Below are positions 21,782-30,548 of a stretch of 64,000 nt of DNA, piece by piece. Both the position numbers and the translations under genes were made by a program. The stretch comes from CAVSWT01 sp963782985 (GTDB taxonomy: Bacteria > Bacteroidota > Ignavibacteria > Ignavibacteriales > Ignavibacteriaceae): the NCBI GenBank assembly GCA_963782985.1, contig CAWALU010000007.1, forward strand, positions 178,745 through 242,744, written 5' to 3'. Each line of letters begins with the position of its first letter. Position 1 is the first letter of the stretch. The notes beneath the pieces were generated by a model. It did not search any database and was not told where the DNA came from. It saw only the letters and a program-made list of their open reading frames with translations.

Positions 21782-22417
21782 CTATAAATTTAACTCTTTA
21801 TCATTTGAAATAATTTTTAACCTGGGGTAATCAGTTGTAAATGTTTTAATGAAATAATCTTTCACTTCCTGGTCAGAAATATTATCAGAAAGAAAGAGCG
21901 AGATAGCCTCCCGCCGCTCAATAATTAAATGCGCATAATAAGTTTGACGTTTATTAAAGTCAACGATGTAACTATACACCTCGCCGCCGCCGCTGCCGAG
22001 AAAATAATCTAAAGAATTATAATAGAGCAGATCATAAGGCGTGGATGGAAGATTAATTTTTTTTACAAGACTTTCGCTGAAAGATCCATCTAGCAATCCG
22101 CTTGTAAAAGAAGATTGCAGGGAATCATTTTCATACTTTAATAAATTAAATTTAATTCCCCAATCTTTAGCATTATTTATTTCCAAACCCGCGGCAATTT
22201 CGGTTGTCGTATCGGTATCATAAGTTCCTTTATATGCAAACATAACATTGCCGCCAACCGCTTTGGACGCCTCCCTGGCAGCTATTTGCGGATCATTAAA
22301 ATCAGGTAATTTTATTTTTTGGGATTGTTCATCTTCGTTATTTCCGCAACCTGCAACAATAAAAAGTGAAATTAATAACCACAAATAATTTTTATTTAAT
22401 AATTTATTTAATGACAA
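21782..22417 (-). CDS. Lipoprotein of unknown function
   Basis: About 211 residues. I choose a TTG start at 22417 because AAAGGA lies 8 nt before it and it gives a standard lipoprotein signal ending in the lipobox FIVAGC. An ATG at 22453 in the same frame has no Shine-Dalgarno and adds 12 charged residues. Either start overlaps the end of the YkuD-like gene, so the two are coupled. The mature part contains NAKDWGIKFNLLKYEND and a Gly-rich LGSGGGEVYSY but no family I recognise. Confidence 0.65.
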   Translation of the reverse strand: MSLNKLLNKNYLWLLISLFIVAGCGNNEDEQSQKIKLPDFNDPQIAAREASKAVGGNVMFAYKGTYDTDTTTEIAAGLEINNAKDWGIKFNLLKYENDSLQSSFTSGLLDGSFSESLVKKINLPSTPYDLLYYNSLDYFLGSGGGEVYSYIVDFNKRQTYYAHLIIERREAISLFLSDNISDQEVKDYFIKTFTTDYPRLKIISNDKELNL

Positions 22418-23096
22418 CTTTAGTTCCTTTCTTTGCAACGGAAAATATTTCATCTATATTTTCATTACTTACTGCAATTGAGCCGTCAGTCCAATTATAA
22501 ACAAAAGGCAAATTCTTAAAAATATAATTTAACCTGCCGATGCCGTGAATGCCGATGTTATTTCCCAAATTAGTTTTGGAAGTAACACACTCGGCGTAGT
22601 AATATTCAAATCTAAGTTCATCATATTCTTTTTGAGTAATTAAGCCTTTGCGCAAACCCTCGGCATCGTCAATTAAGTTGGGATAATTTAATCTTAAAAA
22701 TTTATAATAAATATGAGACGTGTCAATCGAGCATATTTTATACTCGCCCGTGGGGGTAGCGTAATCGTCTTTTTTTGTTTTTGTCGATGACGCGTTTTTA
22801 CCAAAACTCGCCCGGTATGATTTTATAAATACTGTGTCTTGATAAAGACTAATTGTATAAGCGTTTTTGTTTACAACCAAAACCGGATTGTCAATTTTTT
22901 TTATACCTTTTTCGCGCATAGCTTCGGCAAGCGGAACTTCGCGTAAGTTCAAAACAATTCCGTACACAATAACTCCGGCGAGAAAAACAGCAATTCCTCC
23001 ACTAAAGATTATAATATTTCTTACAGTTGTTTTGTTTAAATATTTTTTAACCGTCTCAACATTTAAAGAAATATTTTTTTCTTTTTGATTTTCCAT
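22404..23096 (-). CDS. YkuD-fold L,D-transpeptidase-like protein with Ser for Cys
   Basis: A 230-residue protein anchored by one N-terminal membrane helix (about 27-50), the rest periplasmic. The YkuD fold is recognised from VVNKNAYTISLYQD, TPTGEYKIC and the His motif GIHGIGRLN (His184). The usual catalytic motif is S/T-x-G-C-[IV]; here it reads WTDGSIAVSN with Ser206 (codon TCA) in the Cys place. Family members cross-link peptidoglycan or attach lipoproteins through a Cys thioester, so this copy may be inactive or unusual. It is followed by an overlapping lipoprotein gene. Confidence 0.8.
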   Translation of the reverse strand: MENQKEKNISLNVETVKKYLNKTTVRNIIIFSGGIAVFLAGVIVYGIVLNLREVPLAEAMREKGIKKIDNPVLVVNKNAYTISLYQDTVFIKSYRASFGKNASSTKTKKDDYATPTGEYKICSIDTSHIYYKFLRLNYPNLIDDAEGLRKGLITQKEYDELRFEYYYAECVTSKTNLGNNIGIHGIGRLNYIFKNLPFVYNWTDGSIAVSNENIDEIFSVAKKGTKVVIK

Positions 23097-23287
23097 CTGG
23101 ATTTTTTAACCAAGAATTATCCGAAAGATTACCTTCATTTCTAAATCAAAACTACTTAAAAAAAAGAAGATTTTTAAATTTAAAGGGACAATCGAATTTT
23201 AAACTGGAGGAATGAATATTGATCTTGGGGCAATCAGTATTAATTGAGGGAATGAATATAAATCGCTAAAATGCTGAAAAATTCAGC

Positions 23288-23842
23288 CTACACTTCCATA
23301 ATTTCTTTTTCTTTATGCTTTAATATTTCTTCAATCATTTTAGTATGTTCATCGGTTAATTTTTGAATTTGGTCTTCAGCGTCTTTTAATTGATCTTCGG
23401 AAATTTTTTTATCTTTCTCTTCTTTTTTAAGATGCTCGTTTGCATCTCTTCTAACATTTCTAATAGCTACCTTAAAATCTTCGCCGTATTTTTTTATCAG
23501 CTTTACAAAATCTTTTCTTCTTTCTTCAGTTAAAGGGGGAACGGGTATCCTTAAATTTGTTCCATCGCTCACTGGGTTAAACCCAAGATTAGCTTCAAGT
23601 ATAGCGCGGTCAACAGCCTGTACCATATTTTTATCCCACGGTGTAATGGAAAGCGTGTGAGCATCCAAAACAGATAAATTTCCAACTTGGTTTATGGGAG
23701 TCATGCTTCCATAATAATCAACTTTAACTCCGTCTAACAAAGCGGTTGTTGCTTTGCCTGTTCTTACCTTTGCTAATTCGCTTCTGAATGCGTCAATTGA
23801 TTTGTTCATCCTATCTTTTGCGTCTTTAATTACATTTTCCAT
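23288..23842 (-). CDS. frr: Ribosome recycling factor
   Basis: A 184-residue protein that, with EF-G, splits post-termination ribosomes. Landmarks: FRSELAKVRTGKATTALLDGV, NLSVLDAHTLSITPWDK, NLGFNPVSDGTNLRIPVPPLTEERRKD (split across domains I and II). Length is canonical. A GAGGG Shine-Dalgarno lies 7 nt before ATG. It is 32 bp after pyrH in the classic rpsB-tsf-pyrH-frr order. Confidence 0.97.
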   Translation of the reverse strand: MENVIKDAKDRMNKSIDAFRSELAKVRTGKATTALLDGVKVDYYGSMTPINQVGNLSVLDAHTLSITPWDKNMVQAVDRAILEANLGFNPVSDGTNLRIPVPPLTEERRKDFVKLIKKYGEDFKVAIRNVRRDANEHLKKEEKDKKISEDQLKDAEDQIQKLTDEHTKMIEEILKHKEKEIMEV

Positions 23843-23874
23843 TTTACCCTCTGAAAAAAATTGTTAAATTTTAT

Positions 23875-24606
23875 TTAAATATTTACTTCAGCGTTATCAA
23901 TAAAAGTTCCGATGGATTCGCCCGTTACTAATTTTAATAAATTATCCGGAACATCCATATTAAAAACAACCATCGGAAGATTATTTTCCTGACAAAGACT
24001 TACCGCAGTTAGATCCATTACTCTTAAATTCTTTTTTAAAATATCAAGATAGGATATTTTATTATACATAACTGCATTAGAATTTTTTTCGGGATCAGAA
24101 TCATAAACGCCGTCAACTCGCGTTCCTTTAATAATTACATCGGCTTCAATTTCAACGGCGCGCAAAGAAGCCGCAGTATCAGTGCTGAAATAAGGATGCC
24201 CTGTGCCTGCTCCAAAAATAACAACTCTACCTTTTTCCAAATGCCTGATAGCTCTTCTTCTAATATAATGCTCAGCCACTTCATGAATTTCAATTGCGCT
24301 CATCAATCTAGTATAAATTCCTTTATTCTCAATTGCATTTTGCAGAGCCAGGGAATTTATCATTGTCGCAAGCATACCCATTTGGTCGCCGGTAACGCGG
24401 TCAATACCATGCTCGCCGGCGCTTAATCCTCTATAAATATTTCCGCCGCCGATAACAATTCCTAGCTGTAAATTTACATCCACAACTTTTTGAATTTCAC
24501 TTGAAAAAAAATCAAGAACTTTAGAATCGATTCCGAATCCTTTTTCGCCCATTAAAGATTCGCCGCTAAGTTTAAGCAGAACTCTTTTATATTTTAGTTC
24601 ACTCAT
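23875..24606 (-). CDS. pyrH: UMP kinase
   Basis: A 243-residue amino-acid-kinase-family enzyme phosphorylating UMP to UDP. Motifs: RVLLKLSGESLMG at the N-terminus, GIVIGGGNIYRG, and FGAGTGHPYFSTDTAA with the UMP-binding region. Length is normal. A strong hairpin separates it from tsf upstream, so it depends on read-through or its own promoter. Confidence 0.97.
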   Translation of the reverse strand: MSELKYKRVLLKLSGESLMGEKGFGIDSKVLDFFSSEIQKVVDVNLQLGIVIGGGNIYRGLSAGEHGIDRVTGDQMGMLATMINSLALQNAIENKGIYTRLMSAIEIHEVAEHYIRRRAIRHLEKGRVVIFGAGTGHPYFSTDTAASLRAVEIEADVIIKGTRVDGVYDSDPEKNSNAVMYNKISYLDILKKNLRVMDLTAVSLCQENNLPMVVFNMDVPDNLLKLVTGESIGTFIDNAEVNI

Positions 24607-24635
24607 AATAATTTTGTTTTGTGGGATTAATATAA

Positions 24636-24666
24636 AAAAAGGTCTTAATAAAATTAAGACCTTTTT
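24636..24666 (-). terminator. Intrinsic terminator after tsf
   Basis: GGTCTTAAT (24641-24649) and ATTAAGACC (24653-24661) form a perfect nine-bp stem with an AAA loop, flanked by an A run on one side and a T run on the other, so it works in either direction. On the minus strand it lies 10 nt past the tsf stop and 30 nt before pyrH. Confidence 0.85.
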
Positions 24667-24675
24667 AATAAAAGA

Positions 24676-25533
24676 TTATTTATTTTCGTCGCTCAGATGA
24701 AACCGGCGGAATAAAGCCAGCTTAACTTCTGTCCCATTTTTTGAGTTGAATTCTTTGATAAGATCCCCCACCACTTTGGAATTATCTTTAATAAACATTT
24801 GTTCAATTAGACAATTCTCCTGATAAAATTTATTTAATTTCCCATTTGCAATTTTATCTAAAATTTGTTCCGGCTTACCTTCTTTTTTAGCAAGCTCTTT
24901 GTAGATTTCAATTTCTTTATCTATAGTATCTTTCGATATTTCTTCTCTATAAACAGAAACCGGTTTCATAGCGGCAACTTGCATTGCAATATCTTTTCCA
25001 ATTTCCGCAAGCTGTTCTTTATTTTTAGAAACGTTATCAAATCTAACTAAAACGCCCAGCTTAGCGCCGAGATGAACGTAATCTACAATTAAACTATTTT
25101 CGCCTTTTTCAATTGCGGCCCTGGAAATCTCAATTTTTTCGCCAACTTTTCCTAATAGATCATTTAAGCCGGATTTAATTTGAGAGTTTTCATTTAAAAG
25201 AGTTTCAACATTTTTTTGTTCAGATTCAAAAACTGAATTCAAAACATTATTAGCAAAATTTGTAAAGTCATCGCTCTTAGCAACAAAATCAGTCTCGCAA
25301 TTAATTTCCACCATAACGCCTTTAGTCCCATCCTCAGAAACCTTAGTAACAATCACGCCTTCGTTAGCGGATTTTTCAGCGCGCTTAGCGGCGACAGATG
25401 CTCCTTTTTTTCTTAAAATCTCTATGGCTTTTATTATATCGCCATCGGCTTCGGTAAGCGCTTTTTTACAGTCCATCATACCTGCGCCGGTTTTTTGTCT
25501 TAATTCATTTACTTGTGCAGCAGTAATAGCCAT
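24676..25533 (-). CDS. tsf: Elongation factor Ts
   Basis: A 285-residue nucleotide-exchange factor for EF-Tu. The N-terminal UBA-like domain has LRQKTGAGMMDCKKALTEA, and the EF-Tu-contacting core has INCETDFVAKSDDF. The body is a full EF-Ts dimerisation region with the coiled-coil stretch near 215-240. It lies 20 bp after rpsB and is followed by a strong terminator. Confidence 0.97.
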   Translation of the reverse strand: MAITAAQVNELRQKTGAGMMDCKKALTEADGDIIKAIEILRKKGASVAAKRAEKSANEGVIVTKVSEDGTKGVMVEINCETDFVAKSDDFTNFANNVLNSVFESEQKNVETLLNENSQIKSGLNDLLGKVGEKIEISRAAIEKGENSLIVDYVHLGAKLGVLVRFDNVSKNKEQLAEIGKDIAMQVAAMKPVSVYREEISKDTIDKEIEIYKELAKKEGKPEQILDKIANGKLNKFYQENCLIEQMFIKDNSKVVGDLIKEFNSKNGTEVKLALFRRFHLSDENK

Positions 25534-25553
25534 AACAAAATACTTTCTATAAT

Positions 25554-26450
25554 TTATTTTTCTGAAGTTTCAGATTCTTCTTTGCTTTTAATCTTTGCTT
25601 TTTCTTTTGCTTCGGATTCTTCTTTATCTTTTATTCTTGCTTTCTCTTTAGCTTCAGCTTCTTCTCTATCTTTTATTTTTGCTTTTTCTTTTGCTTCAGC
25701 TTTTTGTTCTTCGCGTTGTTTTTTAATTCTCTCATTTTCAGCGGCTTCTTCAGCTTTAAGCTCTTTAGCTTTTTGATTTCCTTCAAGAACAGCGTCAGCC
25801 ATATATTTAACAATCAGTTCAACCGTTTTAACTGCGTCGTCATTTGCGGGAATTATATAATCAACCGGATCGGGATCGCAGTTAGTATCAACAATTGCAA
25901 AAACTGGTATGTTTAATCTTTTTGCTTCTTTAATTGCAATCGATTCTTTTTTTATATCAACAACAAACATAGCTCCAGGCAGCCGGTTCATAGTTTCAAT
26001 ACCTTCAAGAACTTTTTTAAGCTTGTCTTTTTCTCTTGTTAAAAACAGTCTTTCTTTCTTTGTTATTTTATCGAAAGTCCCGTCTGTTTCCTGCTTTTCA
26101 ATATTGGTTAATCTCTTAATACTTTTTCTAATTGTGGAAAAATTAGTAAGCATTCCGCCCAGCCATCTCTCGCTTACCCAATGAGATTCGCTTCGTCGGG
26201 CTTCTTGATCAATTACGTTTTTTGCTTGTTTTTTTGTACCGACGAATAAAACTTTTCTTCCATCAGAAACCAAATTGGCTAGCTTTTCAGCGCATTCAAC
26301 AATATTTATTTGTGTTTTTTTAAGATCAATAATGTGAATCCCGTTTTTTTCCATAAAGATATATGGCTTCATTTTAGGATTCCAGCGGCGTGTAAGATGA
26401 CCGAAATGCGCCCCAGCTTCAATAAGCTGAGTCAATTCAACTTTTTGCAT
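25554..26450 (-). CDS. rpsB: 30S ribosomal protein S2 with long charged tail
   Basis: 298 residues from ATG 26450, chosen because AGGAG stands 6 nt upstream and MQKVELTQLIEAGAHFGH is the canonical S2 start; a frame opening at 26483 only adds 11 residues. The S2 fold is complete (WNPKMKPYIF, RWLGGMLTNFSTI, PVFAIVDTNCDPDPVDYIIPANDDA). After about residue 225 comes a Lys/Glu/Ala tail of about 70 residues, including three 14-residue repeats (25575-25700). Many S2 proteins have short charged tails; this one is long and periodic. Upstream S9, downstream tsf. Confidence 0.97.
   Translation of the reverse strand: MQKVELTQLIEAGAHFGHLTRRWNPKMKPYIFMEKNGIHIIDLKKTQINIVECAEKLANLVSDGRKVLFVGTKKQAKNVIDQEARRSESHWVSERWLGGMLTNFSTIRKSIKRLTNIEKQETDGTFDKITKKERLFLTREKDKLKKVLEGIETMNRLPGAMFVVDIKKESIAIKEAKRLNIPVFAIVDTNCDPDPVDYIIPANDDAVKTVELIVKYMADAVLEGNQKAKELKAEEAAENERIKKQREEQKAEAKEKAKIKDREEAEAKEKARIKDKEESEAKEKAKIKSKEESETSEK
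25575..25700 (-). repeat. Three 42-bp tandem repeats coding the S2 tail
   Basis: On the minus strand the repeats encode AEAKEKAKIKDREE, AEAKEKARIKDKEE and SEAKEKAKIKSKEE, then SETSEK and stop. All are in frame and predicted helical, with alternating Lys and Glu. Array length could vary by slippage between strains. Confidence 0.8.
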
Positions 26451-26626
26451 TATGTACTCCTGTTTATCTTCTATTTCCTTCAACTTTGCTTTTCATCCCG
26501 ATATAATTATTTGTTATAATCGGGGCACAGGAAGCAAATCGGGAAATATGTGTTATTAAAAAGTTTACGTGTAGGATCAAGTTCAAATATTTAATTCTTG
26601 AACCTAAACTTGAACTTGTACTTATA

Positions 26627-27013
26627 TTATCTCTTAGAAAACTGAAATCTTTTTCGCGCTTTAGGTCTGCCGGGTTTTTTACGCTCAACCATTCGAGGAT
26701 CTCTTGTTAAAAATCCTTCCGGTTTTAAATCTTTTCTATAATCTGGATTTATAGAGATTAACGCTCGCGCGATTCCCAATTTTACGGCTCCAGCCTGACC
26801 TGTAGTTCCTCCGCCATTAACCCTTACAAATATATCATATGAACCTTCAGTCTCAGTAACCTTTAAAGGATTTAGAATATCTTCTCTATTTAAAAGCATG
26901 GGAAATGCTTTTTCAAATTCTTTATCGTTAACAGTAATCTTACCGCTGCCGCTTCTAAGTATTACTCGTGCGACTGAAGTTTTTCTTCTTCCCACAAAAA
27001 TTTGATCTGCCAT
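26627..27013 (-). CDS. rpsI: 30S ribosomal protein S9
   Basis: 128 residues; S9 landmarks GRRKTSVARV, GGGTTGQAGA and the C-terminal KKPGRPKARKRFQFSKR, whose basic tail reaches the P-site tRNA. A GGAGAG Shine-Dalgarno precedes ATG. It lies 10 bp after rplM, the usual pair. A gap of about 175 bp separates it from rpsB. Confidence 0.97.
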   Translation of the reverse strand: MADQIFVGRRKTSVARVILRSGSGKITVNDKEFEKAFPMLLNREDILNPLKVTETEGSYDIFVRVNGGGTTGQAGAVKLGIARALISINPDYRKDLKPEGFLTRDPRMVERKKPGRPKARKRFQFSKR

Positions 27014-27023
27014 TTTCTCTCCG

Positions 27024-27464
27024 TTATAAACTTATAGTTTCGGGCTTTTGAGCTTGATGAGGATGTGATTCGCCGGAATAAACTTTTAATTTCTTTATTA
27101 ACTTTTTACCTAATCTATTTTTAGGCAGCATACCTTTAACAGCGTTTTCTAAAACGAATTCAGGTTTCTTTGCAATTAATTCTTCAAAAGATTGAACCTT
27201 TAATCCGCCCGGGTAGCCAGAGTGATGAGCATAAGTTTTTAGCAATTCCCTTTTGCCCGTCATTCTAATTTTTTCCGCATTCACAATTACAACAAAATCT
27301 CCGGTGTCAGCGTTAGGTGAAAAAATTGGTTTATTTTTACCTCTAATAATGCTGGCAACTTTTGAAGCCAATCTACCTAAAATTTGATCTTTTGCATCAA
27401 CAACGTACCATTTTCTATCGGCGTCATCAGTGCTAATAAATCTTGTTAATTTTTCTTGTTTCAC
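27024..27464 (-). CDS. rplM: 50S ribosomal protein L13
   Basis: 146 residues with the L13 signature KWYVVDAKDQILGRLASKVA and the conserved AVKGMLPKNRLGKKL near the C-terminus. It starts at GTG 27464 with a strong GGAGG 8 nt upstream. First gene of the rplM-rpsI-rpsB-tsf string; a consensus-like promoter lies 46-74 bp upstream. Confidence 0.97.
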   Translation of the reverse strand: MKQEKLTRFISTDDADRKWYVVDAKDQILGRLASKVASIIRGKNKPIFSPNADTGDFVVIVNAEKIRMTGKRELLKTYAHHSGYPGGLKVQSFEELIAKKPEFVLENAVKGMLPKNRLGKKLIKKLKVYSGESHPHQAQKPETISL

Positions 27465-27509
27465 GCTATTTTCCTCCGAAACCTAAAATCATTTCAAATA
27501 AAGAGACGA

Positions 27510-27538
27510 AATTTAAGTTTAACAGGTTTGAAAGTCAA
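27510..27538 (-). promoter_or_regulatory. Candidate promoter of the rplM operon
   Basis: On the minus strand: TTGACT (27533-27538), a 17-bp spacer, TAAATT (27510-27515). Both hexamers and the spacing are identical to rRNA promoter P2 at 4869-4897, while the spacers differ. Distance to the rplM GTG is about 46 bp. Confidence 0.55.
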
Positions 27539-27628
27539 GAAATATTCTTTCTTAAATCTTGCGATATTTTTAAAATGTGGAAATTTTTGAGATTAAACTG
27601 TTCAAACGTTGAATTAATAATAAATTTA

Positions 27629-28324
27629 TTAATTCTGTCCTTTGTTCATCATCGGTATATCAAACTTTCTAAAGCCAGATGGAACTTCAAACATACTGTC
27701 GTCCAATGATTTTTCTTCAGCTGATTTTACCTCCATTGAACTTTCCACATCGCCGGAATCATCATAATGAATGGCAAGCATAGGAAAATATCCCTGCCCT
27801 TCAATTTTTTTCTGCCAGCTGTTTTCTTCATTTCCCATCATCGGGTTGCTGAAGCCCATAAAGTTGCCAAGCGCTTTCGTCATCCAAGCTTCAGTTTTTC
27901 CACCATCATCATCAGAGTAAACCCATTTTTCACATTCGTAGCCATTTATTTTTTTTGTCTCGCCTGTCATTTTAAAATTGTCAGTTGTTCCATCATTTGT
28001 TTTTACGTTGTCTTTATTTGTCATTTGTGAAGCATAATCTTTCATTATATTCAAATCCATTTCCATATACATTTTTTGCTCTGGCATAATTAACAACATT
28101 TTCTTTCCTTTGGAATCCATAATCATTGAAGCTTTTTCTTCCTGATCAACTTGAATTAAAGTTTTATTCCCTTTAACAAAAAAATCAATCTCCGTTGACT
28201 CGTCATCGCTTTTTACATTCATCACTACTTTGCCTTCAAATGAAGTTTGAGCGGGAATATTTGCGGCAACTGCAAAAATTAAAAAAGTGATAAAACAAAG
28301 TTTGCAAAAAATAGATTGTAACAT
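27629..28324 (-). CDS. Secreted DUF4412-like protein
   Basis: A 231-residue exported protein with signal peptide 1-25 (ending IPAQ). The body follows the DUF4412 pattern: FEGKVVMNVKSDD, a repeated GNKTLIQVD / MIMDSKGKKMLLIMPEQKMY strand set, NGYECEKWVY and AWMTKALG, as in periplasmic LolA-like beta folds. Function is unknown; Met content is high (over 20). It follows the TonB-like gene by 30 bp, so the two are likely cotranscribed. Confidence 0.7.
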   Translation of the reverse strand: MLQSIFCKLCFITFLIFAVAANIPAQTSFEGKVVMNVKSDDESTEIDFFVKGNKTLIQVDQEEKASMIMDSKGKKMLLIMPEQKMYMEMDLNIMKDYASQMTNKDNVKTNDGTTDNFKMTGETKKINGYECEKWVYSDDDGGKTEAWMTKALGNFMGFSNPMMGNEENSWQKKIEGQGYFPMLAIHYDDSGDVESSMEVKSAEEKSLDDSMFEVPSGFRKFDIPMMNKGQN

Positions 28325-28354
28325 GACGCCTCCGTGAAGTTTTATAAATGAAAA

Positions 28355-29113
28355 TTAAAAGTAAGATTTTCCAAACTTAAAAGTTTTTACCATACCAAAA
28401 AACTCCGGTTGAAAACTTTTGAAAGATTCAGCATTATTCATAATTAATTTAATGCTGAAATCTTCTTCGTCCGCGGTTCTAATATAAAGTATTTGCGTTA
28501 TTTGTCCCGCAAGTTCCACCGGCTCGTTATAAAATATTGTATAATTTTTTTCGGTTTTTTTATAAGCGTATCTGCTTTCGTTAAATAAATATTTTTCTTT
28601 CACTTCTAAATGAATGTAAGGGGGCGTATTGTATTTTCCGCTAACCGACCAAAACGTAACGCCGTCTAATTTGCTTTTTACATTTTGATCTATGAATGTC
28701 CATCCTTTGGGATAACGAATTGAAACATTTAAAGTTGGTTCTTTATAAATTTGATTTAGATTTGTTGTGTCCAAATTTGTTTCTGAAAAGTTTAAATATG
28801 AATTTAATTTTTCATCCTTTGTTACGGGTTTATTTTTTTCAACTATTTCTTCATCGTTTTTTTTCTCGTCTAATTTTTCTTTTAAAGGCGCTGGATCAGG
28901 TTTAGAAATTTCTTTTGGGGAGGTTTTTTCTTCTTCGTTATTTTCAATTTGATTTGTAATTATCTGCACATAAGAATTCTTAACTGTCGAATTATCAGCC
29001 GTAAAATTTAAAATGAAGATTGCTGCAATTATAATTATAGCGTGTAATAAAATTGAAAGTAGAATGCTAAAAAAATAGCTGTAGCTGTTATATTTTATCG
29101 ATTCAAAATTCAT
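28355..29113 (-). CDS. Single-pass membrane protein with periplasmic domain
   Basis: 252 residues, not assignable to a named family. One N-terminal helix (about 12-38), a Glu/Lys/Pro-rich linker (about 50-105) reminiscent of TonB-type spacers, then a folded C-terminal domain starting near PTLNVSIRYPKGWTFIDQ. The 'YPxGW' opening resembles PsbP-like or lipid/sugar-binding jelly modules, but no TonB C-terminal motif is present. It precedes the DUF4412-like gene on the same strand, so a joint envelope function is possible. Confidence 0.6.
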   Translation of the reverse strand: MNFESIKYNSYSYFFSILLSILLHAIIIIAAIFILNFTADNSTVKNSYVQIITNQIENNEEEKTSPKEISKPDPAPLKEKLDEKKNDEEIVEKNKPVTKDEKLNSYLNFSETNLDTTNLNQIYKEPTLNVSIRYPKGWTFIDQNVKSKLDGVTFWSVSGKYNTPPYIHLEVKEKYLFNESRYAYKKTEKNYTIFYNEPVELAGQITQILYIRTADEEDFSIKLIMNNAESFKSFQPEFFGMVKTFKFGKSYF

Positions 29114-29259
29114 TTAAATTTATTTCTCATCTAAACAATTGGCATTTAATTTTAATTAAATTGAAAATTCTACCTTCACCTAAAAAGTAATTATCTTTGA
29201 AGCATAATTCGAAATTACTAATTTAACTTTCGATTTTTTTAACAACATAAATATTTATA

Positions 29260-30297
29260 ATGAAATTTTTAGTGACGGGGGGAGCCGGATTTCTCGGCAT
29301 AAATGTAATTCGTCTTTTACACTCCAAGGGACATGAAATAGTTTCTTTTGATATTGCTGATTTTGATTATCCGGATATGCGGCATAAAATTACAATCATC
29401 AAAAATGATATTAGAAATAAATTGGCGGTTAATGAAGCCGTAAAAGATATTGATATTATTATTCACACAGCCGCCGCGCTTCCTTTATATAAACCTGACG
29501 ATATTATTTCGACGGATGTTGATGGGACTAAAAATCTGCTTGAAGCAGCTCAGAAAAATAATGTAAAAAGATTTATCCATATTTCCAGCACTGCCGTTTA
29601 CGGAATTCCCGATCATCATCCCATCAAAGAAGAAGATAAACTTGACGGAGTTGGGCATTACGGCAAAGCAAAAATTTTAGCCGAAAAGGAATGTCTTCAT
29701 TACCGAAGTTTGGGAATGTGCGTTCCAATTTTACGCCCCAAATCATTTATCGGTCCCGAAAGGCTTGGCGTTTTTGATCTTCTTTTTGATTGGGCAAAAG
29801 ACGGCAAAGGTTTTCCGATGATTGGCAATGGCGGCAACCGCTATCAATTATTAGACGTGGAAGATTTGTGCGATGCAATTTATTTATGCGCCGCGCTTAA
29901 TGAAAATATTGTGAACGATACTTTTAATATAGGCGCAAAAGTTTTTAAAACTATGCGTGAAGATTATCAAGCGGTTTTAGATTATTCGGGGAATAATAAA
30001 AAAATAGTTGGTCTTCCTGAAAAACCAATAATCTATACTTTAAGAATTTTAGAAACATTTAAATTATCGCCATTATATAAATGGGTTTATGAAACAGCCT
30101 CAAAAGATTCATTTGTATCAATTGAAAAAGCTGAAAAAGTTTTAGGCTACAATCCAAAATTTTCAAATCAAGATGCGTTAATTAGAAATTACAAATGGTA
30201 CGTTGAACATTTTAATGAATTCAAAAACAAAAGCGGGGTATCTCACCGCGTTCCGTGGAAGCAGGGAATTTTAAGAATTGCTAAAATGTTTTTTTGA
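29260..30297 (+). CDS. NAD-dependent sugar epimerase/dehydratase family protein
   Basis: A 345-residue extended short-chain dehydrogenase. Rossmann motif GGAGFLGINV near residue 8, then ISSTAVYG and the catalytic Tyr-x3-Lys in HYGKAKILAEKE. The C-terminal half is typical of UDP-sugar or steroid-type epimerases; substrate cannot be assigned. It begins a plus-strand block, divergent from the TonB-like gene. No Shine-Dalgarno is obvious. Confidence 0.82.
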   Translation: MKFLVTGGAGFLGINVIRLLHSKGHEIVSFDIADFDYPDMRHKITIIKNDIRNKLAVNEAVKDIDIIIHTAAALPLYKPDDIISTDVDGTKNLLEAAQKNNVKRFIHISSTAVYGIPDHHPIKEEDKLDGVGHYGKAKILAEKECLHYRSLGMCVPILRPKSFIGPERLGVFDLLFDWAKDGKGFPMIGNGGNRYQLLDVEDLCDAIYLCAALNENIVNDTFNIGAKVFKTMREDYQAVLDYSGNNKKIVGLPEKPIIYTLRILETFKLSPLYKWVYETASKDSFVSIEKAEKVLGYNPKFSNQDALIRNYKWYVEHFNEFKNKSGVSHRVPWKQGILRIAKMFF

Positions 30298-30548
30298 AAT
30301 AGACATAAAATATAATTAATGATTTTACTCAATCCGTGGAGTAATTTTGCTCAACCGACTAAGTAAAAATTATTATTTGTTTGCGTGTACAAATAATGTT
30401 TATTTTTCTAAAAAAATTCGACGCGTTTTAGAAACATGTCAACCACATCCACCCAAATTATTTTGCAATTTTGATTATATTCACTTCCCTTTAAAAATTA
30501 TTAACTTAACTTAATTTGAAAAATAACTTACTTCAAAGGAGAAGCGAA

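Noticed and set aside
23200..23262. Near-direct repeat GAGG-AATGAATAT with tiny ORFs between frr and the YkuD-like gene
   Set aside because: Only two short imperfect copies in AT-rich DNA; the ATG lies too close to the GGAGG and the ORF has 11 codons.
25513..25916. Plus-strand Ser/Phe-rich ORFs opposite rpsB
   Set aside because: They are antisense shadows of the Lys/Glu repeats and the S2 coding region.
27611..27635. Perfect AT-rich inverted repeat GAATTAATAA/TTATTAATTC as a terminator of the DUF4412 gene
   Set aside because: No GC in the stem and no T run after it; it overlaps the stop codon and is likely chance.
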